NCBI GenBank assembly: GCA_910577255.1
Contig: CAJTMH010000002.1
Span: 1-64,000, forward strand
Source: an uncultured Duncaniella sp.
Lineage (GTDB): Bacteria > Bacteroidota > Bacteroidia > Bacteroidales > Muribaculaceae
Length of the DNA stretch: 64,000 nucleotides
Reading direction: 5' to 3'
Position numbers and translations under genes: made by a program. This document shows positions 24,461 to 34,438 of this stretch, piece by piece (positions within the stretch are counted from its first letter, which is position 1; each line of letters starts with the position of its first letter). The notes beneath the pieces are model-generated. The model ran no database searches and was not told where the DNA came from. It was given only the letters and a program-made list of their open reading frames with translations.

Positions 24461-26197
24461 ATGAACATACTTGAACTTAGCGAACAAGAGATTGTGAGAC
24501 GCGGCAGCCTCGACGAAATGCGCAACCGCGGTATCGAACCCTATCCGGCAGCAGAGTTTCCGGTGACAGGTTACGCAGACGACATCAAGGACCAGTTTAC
24601 CGACGACGCCCCCGCGCGTGAAGTGTCAGTAGCCGGCCGTATCATGGGACGCCGCATTATGGGCAAAGCCTCATTCATGGAACTTCAGGATTCCCATGGC
24701 CGCATCCAAGTGTATGTAAACCGTGACGAAATCTGTCCCGGCGAAGATAAAGACCTCTACAATGTGGTGTTTAAAAAACTTCTTGACATCGGTGACTTCG
24801 TAGGTGTGAAGGGCTACGTGTTCCGCACACAGACTGGCGAAATCTCAGTCCATGCCCAGGAACTTACCGTGTTGAGCAAGTCACTGCGTCCCCTCCCCAT
24901 AGTCAAGGTGAAGGACGGCGTGACCTACGATGCTTTTGACGATCCCGAGCTCCGTTACCGCCGCCGCTATGTCGACCTGGTGGTCAACGACGGAGTGAAG
25001 GAAATCTTCATCAAGCGCAACAAGGTGTATACCTCGATGCGCGAATACTTCAACAACGCCGGCTACATGGAGGTGGAAACCCCCATACTCCAATCGATTC
25101 CCGGCGGAGCGGCAGCGCGTCCGTTCATCACCCACCACAACGCGCTTGACATCCCCCTGTATCTCCGTATCGCCGACGAACTCTATCTCAAGCGCCTTAT
25201 TGTAGGCGGCTTCGAAGGTGTGTATGAATTCTCCAAAAACTTCCGCAACGAAGGCATGGACCGCACACATAATCCCGAGTTCACCTGCATGGAGATTTAT
25301 GTTGCCTACAAGGACTACAACTGGATGATGGACTTCACCGAGAAGATGCTTGAAAAAATCTGTCTCGATGTCAACGGTACCACCAAAGTGAAGGTAGGTG
25401 ACAACATCATCGACTTCAAGGCTCCCTACAAACGCGTCACCATGATCGACGCCATAAAGGAGCATACAGGCATTGACATATCTGGCATGAACGAGGAGGA
25501 ACTCCGTGCCACAGCCAGGAACCTCGGCATAGAGGTGGACGAGTCAATGGGCAAGGGCAAACTCATCGACGAGATTTTCGGCGAGAAGTGTGAAGGCCTT
25601 TACATCCAGCCCACCTTCATCATTGACTACCCCATCGAAATGTCGCCCCTCACAAAGCGCCACCGCAACAACCCTGAGCTAACCGAACGCTTCGAACTTA
25701 TGGTCAACGGCAAGGAGCTTGCCAACGCCTACTCAGAGCTAAACGACCCGATCGACCAGTATGAACGTTTCGTTGAGCAGATGAAACTCGGCGAAAAGGG
25801 TGACGACGAAGCCATGATCATCGACCAGGACTTCATCCGCGCTCTCGAATACGGCATGCCCCCAACATCAGGCATGGGTATCGGCATGGATCGTCTGGTG
25901 ATGCTGATGACAGGCCAGACCACCATCCAGGAGGTGCTTTTCTTCCCGCAGATGCGTCCCGAAAAGACTCAGCGCCGTGACAAGGAAGAAGCCTTCACTG
26001 CCCTTGGTGTTCCTGCCGAGTGGGTAGCTCCCCTCTACAAGGCCGGTGTCTACACCATCGATATGCTTGCCACACAAGCTGCCGGGAAACTCCATCAGGA
26101 ACTCTGTGGCATCAACAAGAAGTTTAAACTCGGATTCAAGAATCCCCTCATCGAGGAGGTGCAGCAGTGGATCACCGCAGCAACACCCGAGGCTTAA
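24461..26197 (+). CDS. lysS: Lysyl-tRNA synthetase, class II
   Basis: 578 aa. N-terminal OB-fold anticodon-binding domain (about 55-165, with VAGRIMGRRIMGKASFMEL), then the class II catalytic core: motif 1 around VETPILQ, motif 2 FRNEGMDRTHNPEFT, motif 3 GMGIGMDRLVM. It is longer than the ~500-aa E. coli enzyme: after motif 3 about 75 extra residues (FTALGVPAEWVAPLYKAG...) form a helical C-terminal extension that I recall from Bacteroidetes LysS. First gene of a same-strand run lysS-gpsA-pgi. Confidence 0.97.
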   Translation: MNILELSEQEIVRRGSLDEMRNRGIEPYPAAEFPVTGYADDIKDQFTDDAPAREVSVAGRIMGRRIMGKASFMELQDSHGRIQVYVNRDEICPGEDKDLYNVVFKKLLDIGDFVGVKGYVFRTQTGEISVHAQELTVLSKSLRPLPIVKVKDGVTYDAFDDPELRYRRRYVDLVVNDGVKEIFIKRNKVYTSMREYFNNAGYMEVETPILQSIPGGAAARPFITHHNALDIPLYLRIADELYLKRLIVGGFEGVYEFSKNFRNEGMDRTHNPEFTCMEIYVAYKDYNWMMDFTEKMLEKICLDVNGTTKVKVGDNIIDFKAPYKRVTMIDAIKEHTGIDISGMNEEELRATARNLGIEVDESMGKGKLIDEIFGEKCEGLYIQPTFIIDYPIEMSPLTKRHRNNPELTERFELMVNGKELANAYSELNDPIDQYERFVEQMKLGEKGDDEAMIIDQDFIRALEYGMPPTSGMGIGMDRLVMLMTGQTTIQEVLFFPQMRPEKTQRRDKEEAFTALGVPAEWVAPLYKAGVYTIDMLATQAAGKLHQELCGINKKFKLGFKNPLIEEVQQWITAATPEA

Positions 26198-26247
26198 CGA
26201 TAAAAAAACAGTAACCCTTATCTCTCACCTCATCATTCGCATAGACC

Positions 26248-27240
26248 ATGAATTTCAACAAAATAGCGGTTATGGGAGGCGGAAGCTGGGCCACAGCTCT
26301 CGCAAAACTCCTCCTGCGCAATTGCGATTCAATACTGTGGTATATGCGCCGCGATGACCGCATTGAGGACTTCAAACGACTCGGACACAATCCGGCTTAT
26401 CTGACGGACGTGCAGTTTGACGTCTCGCGCATAGAATTTTCGAGCAACATCAACTATGTGTGCTCGCAGGCCGACACACTGCTTCTGGTGATGCCGTCGC
26501 CCTACTTCAAGACCCACATCAACAAAATCACCGTCGATATCTCTGACAAGTGCATAGTCTCGGCCGTGAAAGGTATAGTGCCCGGCGACAACGAGATAAT
26601 CTCCGACTTCATGGTCCATCACTTCGGTGTCGACCCTGAAAAGGTGATAGTTGTAGCCGGCCCCTGCCATGCGGAAGAGGTGGCGCTTGACCGTCCCAGC
26701 TTCCTCACGGTAGGATGCCACAATGTGGCAAACGCCGAGGAGTTCGGCAAGAAACTCGCGGCCCCCAACACTCGCACCATCCCATCGAGCGACGTCGAGG
26801 GTATAGAATATGCAGCAGTGCTCAAGAATGTCTACTCCATAGCCGCGGGTATAATCCACGGCATGAAGGGTGGTGACAACTTCCTGGCCATGCTGGTGAG
26901 CAATGCCATCAGGGAGATGGAACGGTTTGTCGACGAGGTGTGCCCGCGTCCGCGTTGCATCTGCGACTCAGTCTATCTGGGCGACCTGCTGGTGACGGCT
27001 TATTCGCGGTTCTCGCGCAACCACAATTTCGGCTCCATCATAGGCAAAGGCTACTCCGTGTCGACGGCACGAATGGAGATGGAACAGACCGCCGAGGGAT
27101 ACTACGGCACAAAGTGCATAAAGGAAATCAACAAACAGTATGGAATAGAGATGCCTATATTGGACGCAGTCTATGACATCCTCTACCGTCACGCCAACGC
27201 CGAGCGCTCTATCAGAGCTCTCGGGAAATGGTTCATCTGA
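26248..27240 (+). CDS. gpsA: Glycerol-3-phosphate dehydrogenase [NAD(P)+]
   Basis: 330 aa cytosolic enzyme reducing dihydroxyacetone phosphate to sn-glycerol 3-phosphate for phospholipid synthesis. The Rossmann loop is GGGSWATALA (residues 10-19). The central segment SAVKGIVPGDNEIIS and VAGPCHAEEVA match the family, and the C-terminal domain has the lysine-containing AAVLKNVYSIAAGI stretch with the substrate-binding Lys. 50 bases after lysS, same direction. Confidence 0.95.
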   Translation: MNFNKIAVMGGGSWATALAKLLLRNCDSILWYMRRDDRIEDFKRLGHNPAYLTDVQFDVSRIEFSSNINYVCSQADTLLLVMPSPYFKTHINKITVDISDKCIVSAVKGIVPGDNEIISDFMVHHFGVDPEKVIVVAGPCHAEEVALDRPSFLTVGCHNVANAEEFGKKLAAPNTRTIPSSDVEGIEYAAVLKNVYSIAAGIIHGMKGGDNFLAMLVSNAIREMERFVDEVCPRPRCICDSVYLGDLLVTAYSRFSRNHNFGSIIGKGYSVSTARMEMEQTAEGYYGTKCIKEINKQYGIEMPILDAVYDILYRHANAERSIRALGKWFI

Positions 27241-27317
27241 CAACCGTCACCCAAACCCTTAAATAACAAGAATCCACTGAAAAACTCAGCCTACGAAAAC
27301 TAAAAAATAGATATAAC

Positions 27318-28658
27318 ATGAAGACAATTAATGTTGACATTAAGGACGTTCTCGGCACAGTGAGCCGGGAGGAGATCAATCAGCTTGACAACAAGGCCAC
27401 CGAGGCCCTTGAGAAGGTGCTCAACGGTACAGGTGCCGGCAGCGACTTCCTCGGTTGGGTAGAACTCCCCACTGAAACCACCGATGCTCTTCTTGACGAC
27501 ATCATCGCTACAGCTGACTCACTCCGCGAGTCATGTGACACCGTGGTTGCCATCGGTATCGGCGGCAGCTATCTCGGCGCCAAGGCTGTGATAGAGGCCC
27601 TCAGCGACAGCTTCGCAGCTTACCGTCCCGGGGTGCAGGGTGAACCCAAAGTGCTTTTTGCCGGCCAGAACATCGGCGAGGACTACCTCTATGAACTTCA
27701 GGACTACCTTAAAGATAAACGCTTCGGCATCATCGTAATCTCAAAGAGCGGTACCACCACCGAACCTGCCATCGCTTTCCGTCTGCTCAAGGAGCAGCTT
27801 GAACGTCAGCTCGGCGTAGATGAAGCCCGCAAGCGCATCGTGGCCATCACCGACGCACAGCGCGGCGCACTCCGCCGTCTGGCTACAGAAGAAGGCTACA
27901 AGACATTTGTCATCGCCGACAATGTAGGTGGCCGCTTCTCTGTGCTCACTCCTGTGGGTCTCCTTCCCATCGCCGTTGCCGGATTTGACATCCGTGCCCT
28001 TATCGACGGTGCAGCCGAAATGGAAAAACAGACCAATGCACCCGACGCACAGAATCTGTCGCTCCTCTATGCCGCCACACGCAACGCGCTCTACGCTGCC
28101 GGCAAGAAGATTGAAATCCTCGTGAACTACAACCCCAAACTTCACTATCTGGGTGAATGGTGGAAGCAGCTCTACGGCGAAAGCGAAGGCAAGGACAATC
28201 TCGGCATCTTCCCCGCAGCGGTCGACAACTCAACCGACCTCCACTCAATGGGCCAGTGGATCCAGGAAGGCGAACGTACCATCTTCGAGACTGTGATCTC
28301 CGTGGAGGAAAGCAAGCACGAAAAGCTCATCCCCTCTGACGAAGCTAACCTCGACGGTCTCAACTACATCGCCGGCAAGCATGTGGACGAAGTGAACAAG
28401 ATGGCAGAACTCGGTACCCGTCTCGCCCACGTGGACGGCGGTGTGCCCAACATCCTCATCACTATTCCTGCACTCGAGGAGAAATATCTCGGCCAGCTTA
28501 TCTACTTCTTCGAGAAGGCTTGCGGTATCAGCGGCTATATCCTCGGTGTTAACCCATTCAACCAGCCAGGTGTCGAAGCTTACAAGCGCAACATGTTCGC
28601 ACTCCTCGCCAAACCCGGCTACGAAAAAGAAACTGAAGCCATCAAGGCTCGTCTCTGA
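27318..28658 (+). CDS. pgi: Glucose-6-phosphate isomerase
   Basis: 446 aa, the short bacterial form (as in Bacillus) rather than the ~550-aa form. It interconverts glucose 6-phosphate and fructose 6-phosphate. SIS folds: VVAIGIGGSYLGAKA (about 75-90) and VISKSGTTTEPAIAF bind the phosphate; GRFSVLTPVG and the late GGVPNILI / NPFNQPGVEAYK segments match the family signatures. Codons are strongly biased to GGT, GCT and CTC, as expected for a highly expressed gene. A terminator follows 78 bases downstream. Confidence 0.97.
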   Translation: MKTINVDIKDVLGTVSREEINQLDNKATEALEKVLNGTGAGSDFLGWVELPTETTDALLDDIIATADSLRESCDTVVAIGIGGSYLGAKAVIEALSDSFAAYRPGVQGEPKVLFAGQNIGEDYLYELQDYLKDKRFGIIVISKSGTTTEPAIAFRLLKEQLERQLGVDEARKRIVAITDAQRGALRRLATEEGYKTFVIADNVGGRFSVLTPVGLLPIAVAGFDIRALIDGAAEMEKQTNAPDAQNLSLLYAATRNALYAAGKKIEILVNYNPKLHYLGEWWKQLYGESEGKDNLGIFPAAVDNSTDLHSMGQWIQEGERTIFETVISVEESKHEKLIPSDEANLDGLNYIAGKHVDEVNKMAELGTRLAHVDGGVPNILITIPALEEKYLGQLIYFFEKACGISGYILGVNPFNQPGVEAYKRNMFALLAKPGYEKETEAIKARL

Positions 28659-28736
28659 TAACATAGCAGACCGTGCCCTGCGCATGCCGCGAAGCCATGC
28701 GGCTCCGCTGACGACATGCAATCACATAACTAATCC

Positions 28737-28765
28737 AAAAGGGTGGCCTTAAAGGCTGCCCTTTT
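28737..28765 (+). terminator. Terminator after pgi
   Basis: AAAAGGGTGGCC / GGCTGCCCTTTT, 12-bp stem with two wobble pairs and a 5-base loop, ending in a T run. It separates lysS-gpsA-pgi from queF. Confidence 0.7.
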
Positions 28766-28802
28766 GCATGTAAAAAGGGGGAGGTTATTGGGGATTTTTC
28801 AT

Positions 28803-28810
28803 TAAATTTG
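28803..28810 (+). promoter_or_regulatory. -7 box of queF
   Basis: TAAATTTG, 28 bases before the queF ATG. The leader is too short to hold a preQ1 riboswitch aptamer plus expression platform, and I see none. Confidence 0.45.
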
Positions 28811-28838
28811 CAGTTGTAAACAAAAATAACTGTTAGCT

Positions 28839-29309
28839 ATGCGTTCAGATGAAGAACTGACCGGGGTTTCACTCCTTGGGAACACCCATGTGAACTACCC
28901 CACACAATATGCACCAGAGGTGCTTGAGACATTCGTCAACAAGCATCCTGACAATGAATATCTCGTCACATTCACATGTCCGGAGTTCACATCGCTCTGC
29001 CCCAAGACCGGACAGCCGGATTTCGCGAAAATCATCATCTCGTATATCCCGCGTGAAAAGATGGTGGAGAGCAAAAGTCTCAAGCTGTACCTGTTCAGCT
29101 TCCGCAACCACGGAGACTTCCATGAGGATTGTGTCAACATCATCATGAAGGATCTAAAAGCCCTCATGGATCCACGCTACATTGAGGTGACAGGACTCTT
29201 CACACCACGAGGTGGCATAGCCATTTATCCCTTCGCCAACTACGGCGACGATGAGCATAAGGAACTGGCGGCACAACGTCTGCTCGCATCATTCCGCAAC
29301 GATTTTTAA
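28839..29309 (+). CDS. queF: NADPH-dependent 7-cyano-7-deazaguanine reductase
   Basis: 156 aa, single-domain (Bacillus-type) QueF of the tunnelling fold. It reduces preQ0 to preQ1 in queuosine synthesis. The active-site Cys54 lies in SLCPKTGQPDF with Asp61 seven residues on, as in characterised enzymes; the QueF motif FRNHGDFHEDC follows. queC begins 23 bases later, so the two consecutive steps (QueC makes preQ0, QueF uses it) are co-transcribed. Confidence 0.96.
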   Translation: MRSDEELTGVSLLGNTHVNYPTQYAPEVLETFVNKHPDNEYLVTFTCPEFTSLCPKTGQPDFAKIIISYIPREKMVESKSLKLYLFSFRNHGDFHEDCVNIIMKDLKALMDPRYIEVTGLFTPRGGIAIYPFANYGDDEHKELAAQRLLASFRNDF

Positions 29310-29332
29310 TCCACACTATCACAAAAAGCATC

Positions 29333-29980
29333 ATGGCAAAAGACGCGCTCCTTGTCCTCTCGGGAGGAATGGACTCCACTACCATGCTGTGGGACTATGC
29401 AGGAAGCATAGCCGCAGCAGTGACTTTCCAATACGGATCAAATCATAACATCCGCGAGGCGGAATGTGCCCGGTGGAATTGCGAGCAGCTCGGGATAGAG
29501 TGGATAGAGATAGACCTCTCGTTCATGGGCAAACATTTCAAGAGCTCTCTGCTCGACGGAGCGGATGCAATCCCGGAGGGAAATTATGATGACGAGAACA
29601 TGCGCTCGACCGTGGTGCCATTCCGCAACGGCATCATGCTCGCTGTGGCTGCCGGTCTGGCCGAGAGCCGCGGACTGAAGGCTGTGATGATAGCCAACCA
29701 TTCAGGTGACCATGCCATATATCCCGACTGCCGCCCGGAATTCGTAAGCTCAATGGGTAAGGCCATAGCCGACGGCACGTATGAACATCTGGAACTTCGT
29801 GCCCCCTACACCGGAATGACCAAAGGCGAGATAGCATGCCGAGGCAAGGAACTGGGGGTGGACTACAGCCACACATACTCATGCTATAAAGGTGGGGAGC
29901 ACCATTGCGGCAAATGCGGCACATGTGTGGAACGCCGCGAAGCTCTCGAATTCGCAGGGATAACTCTTGACAATGATTGA
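29333..29980 (+). CDS. queC: 7-cyano-7-deazaguanine synthase
   Basis: 215 aa ATP-dependent enzyme converting 7-carboxy-7-deazaguanine to preQ0. The PP-loop VLSGGMDSTT is at residues 8-17. Four zinc cysteines near the C-terminus lie in SCYKGGEHHCGKCGTC, spaced as in QueC. It sits between queF and the DUF5715 gene; the latter begins three bases after its stop. Other queuosine genes (queD, queE) are not in the window. Confidence 0.96.
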   Translation: MAKDALLVLSGGMDSTTMLWDYAGSIAAAVTFQYGSNHNIREAECARWNCEQLGIEWIEIDLSFMGKHFKSSLLDGADAIPEGNYDDENMRSTVVPFRNGIMLAVAAGLAESRGLKAVMIANHSGDHAIYPDCRPEFVSSMGKAIADGTYEHLELRAPYTGMTKGEIACRGKELGVDYSHTYSCYKGGEHHCGKCGTCVERREALEFAGITLDND

Positions 29981-29982
29981 GC

Positions 29983-30804
29983 ATGACGCAACCAAAGAGA
30001 CGAAAAGTGAGGCGCCGTTTCAGCCTGCGAAAGACACTGAGGCTTTTTCTACCGGTGTGCCTGTTCATTGTGCTTTGTGTGATGATGTGCGTTCCGTCAG
30101 GACGTGACAAAGCCACTCAGCAGGGACAAGAGAATCCGGTGCTGCAATTGGCCTCCAACGCCACAGTGCTGGATCTGGAGATTGACACCGTGAGCCGTTT
30201 CCTTTACCGGCTCGACTCCATGCCGGAACCGACCAAACGCATCAAAGTGAATTATTTCGGTAATCTCAAGCCGTTTTTCAACGACAGCAACTATGTTCAC
30301 TGGGCCGAAGCCGAAGCTTATGGACTCGAACCGCTGTCGGACACCCGCTCTCACTGGAATCTGCGACGTCCGATCGTGAAAGTAACTACCTGTAAAGATT
30401 ATTTCCTCGACACCCTTATCTTCTCGCGCCCTTACCTGGTGCCGGAGGCTGCTGCCACACTGCGGGAAATAGGACGCAGGTTCCGCGACACACTCGAGAC
30501 GAGAGGTGGCGGCGACTACCGAATAAAGGTTACCAGTGTGTTGCGCACACCACAGACGGTAAAACGCCTGCGCCGGCGTAACCGCAATGCCATCGACTCG
30601 TCTGTGCATCAGCTTGGCACTACTTTTGACATCTCCTACTCATCATTCATTGCAAACTCCGATGCCAATCCACGCAGTGTGGATGACCTTAAGGGCATAC
30701 TGGCCGAAGTGCTGAAAGCCATGCGCGAGGAGGAGAAAATATGGGTGAAATATGAAGTGAAACAACCCTGTTTCCATATCACCGCGCGCAAGCCCAAAGA
30801 ATAA
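29983..30804 (+). CDS. DUF5715 family protein (M15-peptidase-like)
   Basis: 273 aa. A very basic N-terminus (QPKRRKVRRRFSLRKTLR) leads into one membrane segment (LFLPVCLFIVLCVMMC), so the bulk is periplasmic. The C-terminal domain shows IKVTSVLRTPQTVKRLRRRN and SVHQLGTTFDISY, which has the H-x6-D spacing of zinc ligands in M15-type D-Ala-D-Ala carboxypeptidases, and a final CFHITA His. A role in peptidoglycan trimming is inference. The ATG at 29983 is preferred over an in-frame TTG two codons earlier that overlaps the queC stop. Confidence 0.8.
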   Translation: MTQPKRRKVRRRFSLRKTLRLFLPVCLFIVLCVMMCVPSGRDKATQQGQENPVLQLASNATVLDLEIDTVSRFLYRLDSMPEPTKRIKVNYFGNLKPFFNDSNYVHWAEAEAYGLEPLSDTRSHWNLRRPIVKVTTCKDYFLDTLIFSRPYLVPEAAATLREIGRRFRDTLETRGGGDYRIKVTSVLRTPQTVKRLRRRNRNAIDSSVHQLGTTFDISYSSFIANSDANPRSVDDLKGILAEVLKAMREEEKIWVKYEVKQPCFHITARKPKE

Positions 30805-30874
30805 TCATGAGCTATCGCCCACTATAAACATAATGAGGTGGCGCAATGAACTTTAGTTCCTCAAAAGTTTTTAA

Positions 30875-30882
30875 TATCTTTG
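30875..30882 (+). promoter_or_regulatory. -7 box before the AsmA-like gene
   Basis: TATCTTTG, 73 bases before the start. No convincing -33 box. Confidence 0.4.
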
Positions 30883-30955
30883 AGGGCCCCTATTCCGGAT
30901 TACCGCCAACAGAAGCTCGACAGATACTCAACATGCACCTCACATTTTCAACATC

Positions 30956-33900
30956 ATGAGCGAAAACAGCACCAACCAGATTGACAGCATGGACTCCAAC
31001 CAACTGGAGCAGAAACCCAACGGAAGGAAAAGACGTCCGCTATGGGCCAGAATATTGTGCGGCTTAGGCATCACGCTCCTGGTGGTGGTATTGCTGGCAG
31101 GGATAGCCCTGACGGTGCTTGTCAGCTATCTCAAACCTGAAAAGCTGACACCGCTCGTGGAGAAATATGCCAACGAGTATCTTGACGCGACCCTCAATGT
31201 GGGCCGCGTGGAACTTACTTTCTGGAGCTCATTTCCAAAGCTCGAAGTTGATGTGCGCGACCTCGAGGTGACAAGCCATCTATCTGAACGCATCACCCCT
31301 GATTTGAAGGCCGAACTCCCGGTGTACGCGGATTCGCTCCTGCAGGTGAAGAGGTTCAGCGGCGCCATAAACATCCCTAAACTCCTGGTGGGGGAGATAG
31401 CCCTCTATGACATAATCATCACACGCCCAAAGGTGAATGTGGTGCAGGCCACTCCCGAACTCTCCAACTTCGACATCTTCCCGAAATCGGAAGAGGAGAA
31501 AAAAGAAAGTTCCGGAGAGATTCCCGACATCTCGCTCGGGACATTCGAGATACTTGATGGATTTCCGGTGCGCTATTATTCACGTCCCGACTCAATTGAG
31601 GCATCAGTCGTGCTCTCCACCACCAGCCTCGTCGGGAAAGCCGCCCCGGTGTACGCACTGACTGTGGAGGGACTGACCGACATCGGGACTCCTGCCCTGC
31701 ACATCGACAATCTCGGCGTCGGACTCGGAGGCAATCTCACTTGGTCGCCCAAAGCCCCCTATTCCGTATCGCTTGACCAATTCAAGGTAAGGCTCGGAGA
31801 TGTGGCTACGGAAATCTCATCAAGGATTGATTTCGACAAGGAGTTGATTGTCGAGACGCTCAGTTTCGCGCTTCCCGAGACCCCGATAAACAATATCCTG
31901 GCTCTTATCCCGGCTGATATGCGTGGCGAGCTCGACAAAGTGAGGGCCGACCTGAGTGTGGCAATGAATCTTGCCCTTACACGCCCTTACAGAGTCGGGA
32001 TAGATTCCATCCCCTCATTCAATATGTCAATCAACATCCCGGAAGGGCATGGAAAATATGAAAATCTTAACCTCAACCGGTTTGCCCTGGATGCGGATGC
32101 CCAAATCGATGGCGGTAACCTCGACAGGTCAGTAGTCACCATAAACCGTCTGCTCGCGATAGGTGACGGCGTAGGATTTGAACTTAACGGAACCGCCACA
32201 GAGATACTCTCCGATCCGGCAGTCAAGGGCACCTTCAAAGGGGGAGTTGAGATCCAGCGGCTCCCTAAATTCCTGTTGAGCAAATTGCCTTGCACCGTGA
32301 AGGGAAGCCTGCGGGCCGACTGTGACTTCAGCCTCCGCAGAAGTTATCTCGACAAAGACAACTTCCATCGGATACGTCTCACGGGAGAGGCCACCTTACG
32401 TGATCTGTCAGCTTCAATGCCTGAATTGCCGGCAAGTCTTTATACCCACGAGATGGAGTTGAAACTCGGCACCAACAGTTCGTTCACACGCGGAGAAGTA
32501 AGCGTGGATTCGCTCCTGACAGCCTCATTGAAAATCGACACCATATCAGTAGCTGTCCCCGGGATGGACCTTGAAGGGAAAGGGCTGAAAATGGGTGTGG
32601 GATGTCAGAACACAGCATCGAGCGCGGACACCACTCTTATCAATCCCATCGGCGGACGCATCGTGGCAGAACGCCTCAGCTTCAAATCGGCCGAGGATTC
32701 CATGCGTGTGCGTCTACGCGATGCCACTGTGGGGGCTACCCTGCGACGCTACAAGGGAGACTCGAAGCAACCGCAACTGCATCTTGACATCGCGACGAAA
32801 AGGGCATTCTACGCCGACCGCATAAACCGCGCGATGCTCACCAAGGCTTTCGCCTACGTGACAGTGCATCCGAAGTCGCTGCGCACGTCAGCCCGGATGC
32901 AGGCACGCATGGATTCACTGCGGAAGATATATCCCGACCTCGCACCTGACTCACTCTACCGCATGGCCATCCCTGCATCGTTCAGGAATCTGACACGCGA
33001 CAGCGCGGCTGTGGCCGAAGGTCAGATACTTGACATAGAGGTTGACAACACGATGCGCGGACTGCTGCGCAAGTGGAACGCACAAGGCACCCTGCGGGCC
33101 GACCGCGCCAGGGTGTTCACTCCACTTTTCCCGGTAAGAAACACACTGTCTGGACTTGACATCAAATTCAACTCCGACTCCATCAATATCAACGACACCA
33201 AGCTGAAATGCGGCCGTACCGACTTCCTCATCAACGGCTCCATCACCAACATCACGCGGGCCCTCACCTCTGTGACCGGACGCCAGCCACTGGTGATGAA
33301 TCTGAACCTTACAAGCGACACCATCGATGTCAATCAGATTTCAGCCGCAGTGTTTGCCGGGGCCGCCTTCATGGAGCACGAGGACTCGCTCAGCAATCTG
33401 ACAGCCGACGACACAGAGGATGAGGATGCACTTGAAGCCTCGATAGAGAGGCAGGCCGACTCGGTGGCTGTGCTTGTCGTGCCTTCGAACGTAGAGGCCA
33501 TACTCGACATCAAGGCACACCACATACTATATTCTAATCTTGTGTTCCACGATTTTGCCGGAACTCTCAACGTGTACAACGGCGCCATCAACCTGAGTCA
33601 GCTCGGAGCGAGAACAGATGTGGGATCCGTAAATCTCAACGCGCTTTACAACGCACCAACACGCAAGGACGTGTCATTTGCCTTCGGCATGCAGGTAGCC
33701 GACCTGCACATAGGCGACTTCCTTGATCTGGTGCCGGCTCTTGACTCCATGATGCCGCTCCTCCAGGGAATCGACGGCGTAATCAACGCCGACATCGCTG
33801 CCACAACTCTGATTGACTCGGGGATGAATATTGACATTCCATCACTCAAAGCAGCGGTGAAACTCTCTGGCGACAGCCTGGTGGTGATCGATGATGAGAC

Positions 33901-34438
33901 TTTCCGCAAAATAGGCAAATGGCTTCTGTTCAAGAACAAGGAGCATAATATGATTGACAGCATGAGCGTGGAGATGGTGGTGGATAATTCGCAGTTGCGC
34001 ATGTTCCCGTTCGTCTTCAACCTCGACCGTTACAAACTCGGAGTTATGGGCAACAATGACATGGCCATGAACCTCAACTACCATGTCGCCGTGCTCAAGT
34101 CGCCGCTTCCTTTCAAATTCGGCATCAACATATCGGGCAATCCCGATAATATGAAGATAAGGCTCGGACGTGCGAAGTTTAATGAAAAGAACATGCCGCA
34201 GACCGTGTCAATCGCCGACACCACACGTATCAACCTCGTGAAGGAGATAACCAATATATTCCGCCGCGGTGCCAGAAAATCACGTCCACGTCTCGATTTC
34301 AGTAAGCTCGGCACTTCCATACCGACCACTGACACCCGAGCGGATACAATATCGCATGCCGATTCGCTCTACTTTATCAAAGAAGGGCTAATATCCGCGC
34401 CTGACACTGTGAAACCCATCGTAAAAAAGAAAAAATGA
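30956..34438 (+). CDS. AsmA-like / TamB-related giant envelope protein
   Basis: 1160 aa. After a basic N-terminus one membrane helix (about 32-60, ILCGLGITLLVVVLLAGIALTVLVSYL) is followed by the AsmA N-terminal signature (LTPLVEKYANEYLDATLNVGRVELTFWSSFP; the repeating beta-strand pattern continues to the end). Such proteins are thought to form a hydrophobic groove bridging inner and outer membranes for phospholipid transport. The last ~60 residues are basic (GARKSRPR, VKKKK). It overlaps the next gene by four bases. Confidence 0.88.
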   Translation: MSENSTNQIDSMDSNQLEQKPNGRKRRPLWARILCGLGITLLVVVLLAGIALTVLVSYLKPEKLTPLVEKYANEYLDATLNVGRVELTFWSSFPKLEVDVRDLEVTSHLSERITPDLKAELPVYADSLLQVKRFSGAINIPKLLVGEIALYDIIITRPKVNVVQATPELSNFDIFPKSEEEKKESSGEIPDISLGTFEILDGFPVRYYSRPDSIEASVVLSTTSLVGKAAPVYALTVEGLTDIGTPALHIDNLGVGLGGNLTWSPKAPYSVSLDQFKVRLGDVATEISSRIDFDKELIVETLSFALPETPINNILALIPADMRGELDKVRADLSVAMNLALTRPYRVGIDSIPSFNMSINIPEGHGKYENLNLNRFALDADAQIDGGNLDRSVVTINRLLAIGDGVGFELNGTATEILSDPAVKGTFKGGVEIQRLPKFLLSKLPCTVKGSLRADCDFSLRRSYLDKDNFHRIRLTGEATLRDLSASMPELPASLYTHEMELKLGTNSSFTRGEVSVDSLLTASLKIDTISVAVPGMDLEGKGLKMGVGCQNTASSADTTLINPIGGRIVAERLSFKSAEDSMRVRLRDATVGATLRRYKGDSKQPQLHLDIATKRAFYADRINRAMLTKAFAYVTVHPKSLRTSARMQARMDSLRKIYPDLAPDSLYRMAIPASFRNLTRDSAAVAEGQILDIEVDNTMRGLLRKWNAQGTLRADRARVFTPLFPVRNTLSGLDIKFNSDSININDTKLKCGRTDFLINGSITNITRALTSVTGRQPLVMNLNLTSDTIDVNQISAAVFAGAAFMEHEDSLSNLTADDTEDEDALEASIERQADSVAVLVVPSNVEAILDIKAHHILYSNLVFHDFAGTLNVYNGAINLSQLGARTDVGSVNLNALYNAPTRKDVSFAFGMQVADLHIGDFLDLVPALDSMMPLLQGIDGVINADIAATTLIDSGMNIDIPSLKAAVKLSGDSLVVIDDETFRKIGKWLLFKNKEHNMIDSMSVEMVVDNSQLRMFPFVFNLDRYKLGVMGNNDMAMNLNYHVAVLKSPLPFKFGINISGNPDNMKIRLGRAKFNEKNMPQTVSIADTTRINLVKEITNIFRRGARKSRPRLDFSKLGTSIPTTDTRADTISHADSLYFIKEGLISAPDTVKPIVKKKK

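Noticed and set aside
24881..25465. 194-codon open frame antisense to lysS
   Set aside because: Shadow of the lysS catalytic core.
28766..28838. preQ1 riboswitch ahead of queF
   Set aside because: Only about 28 bases separate the -7 box from the ATG and no aptamer pattern is present.
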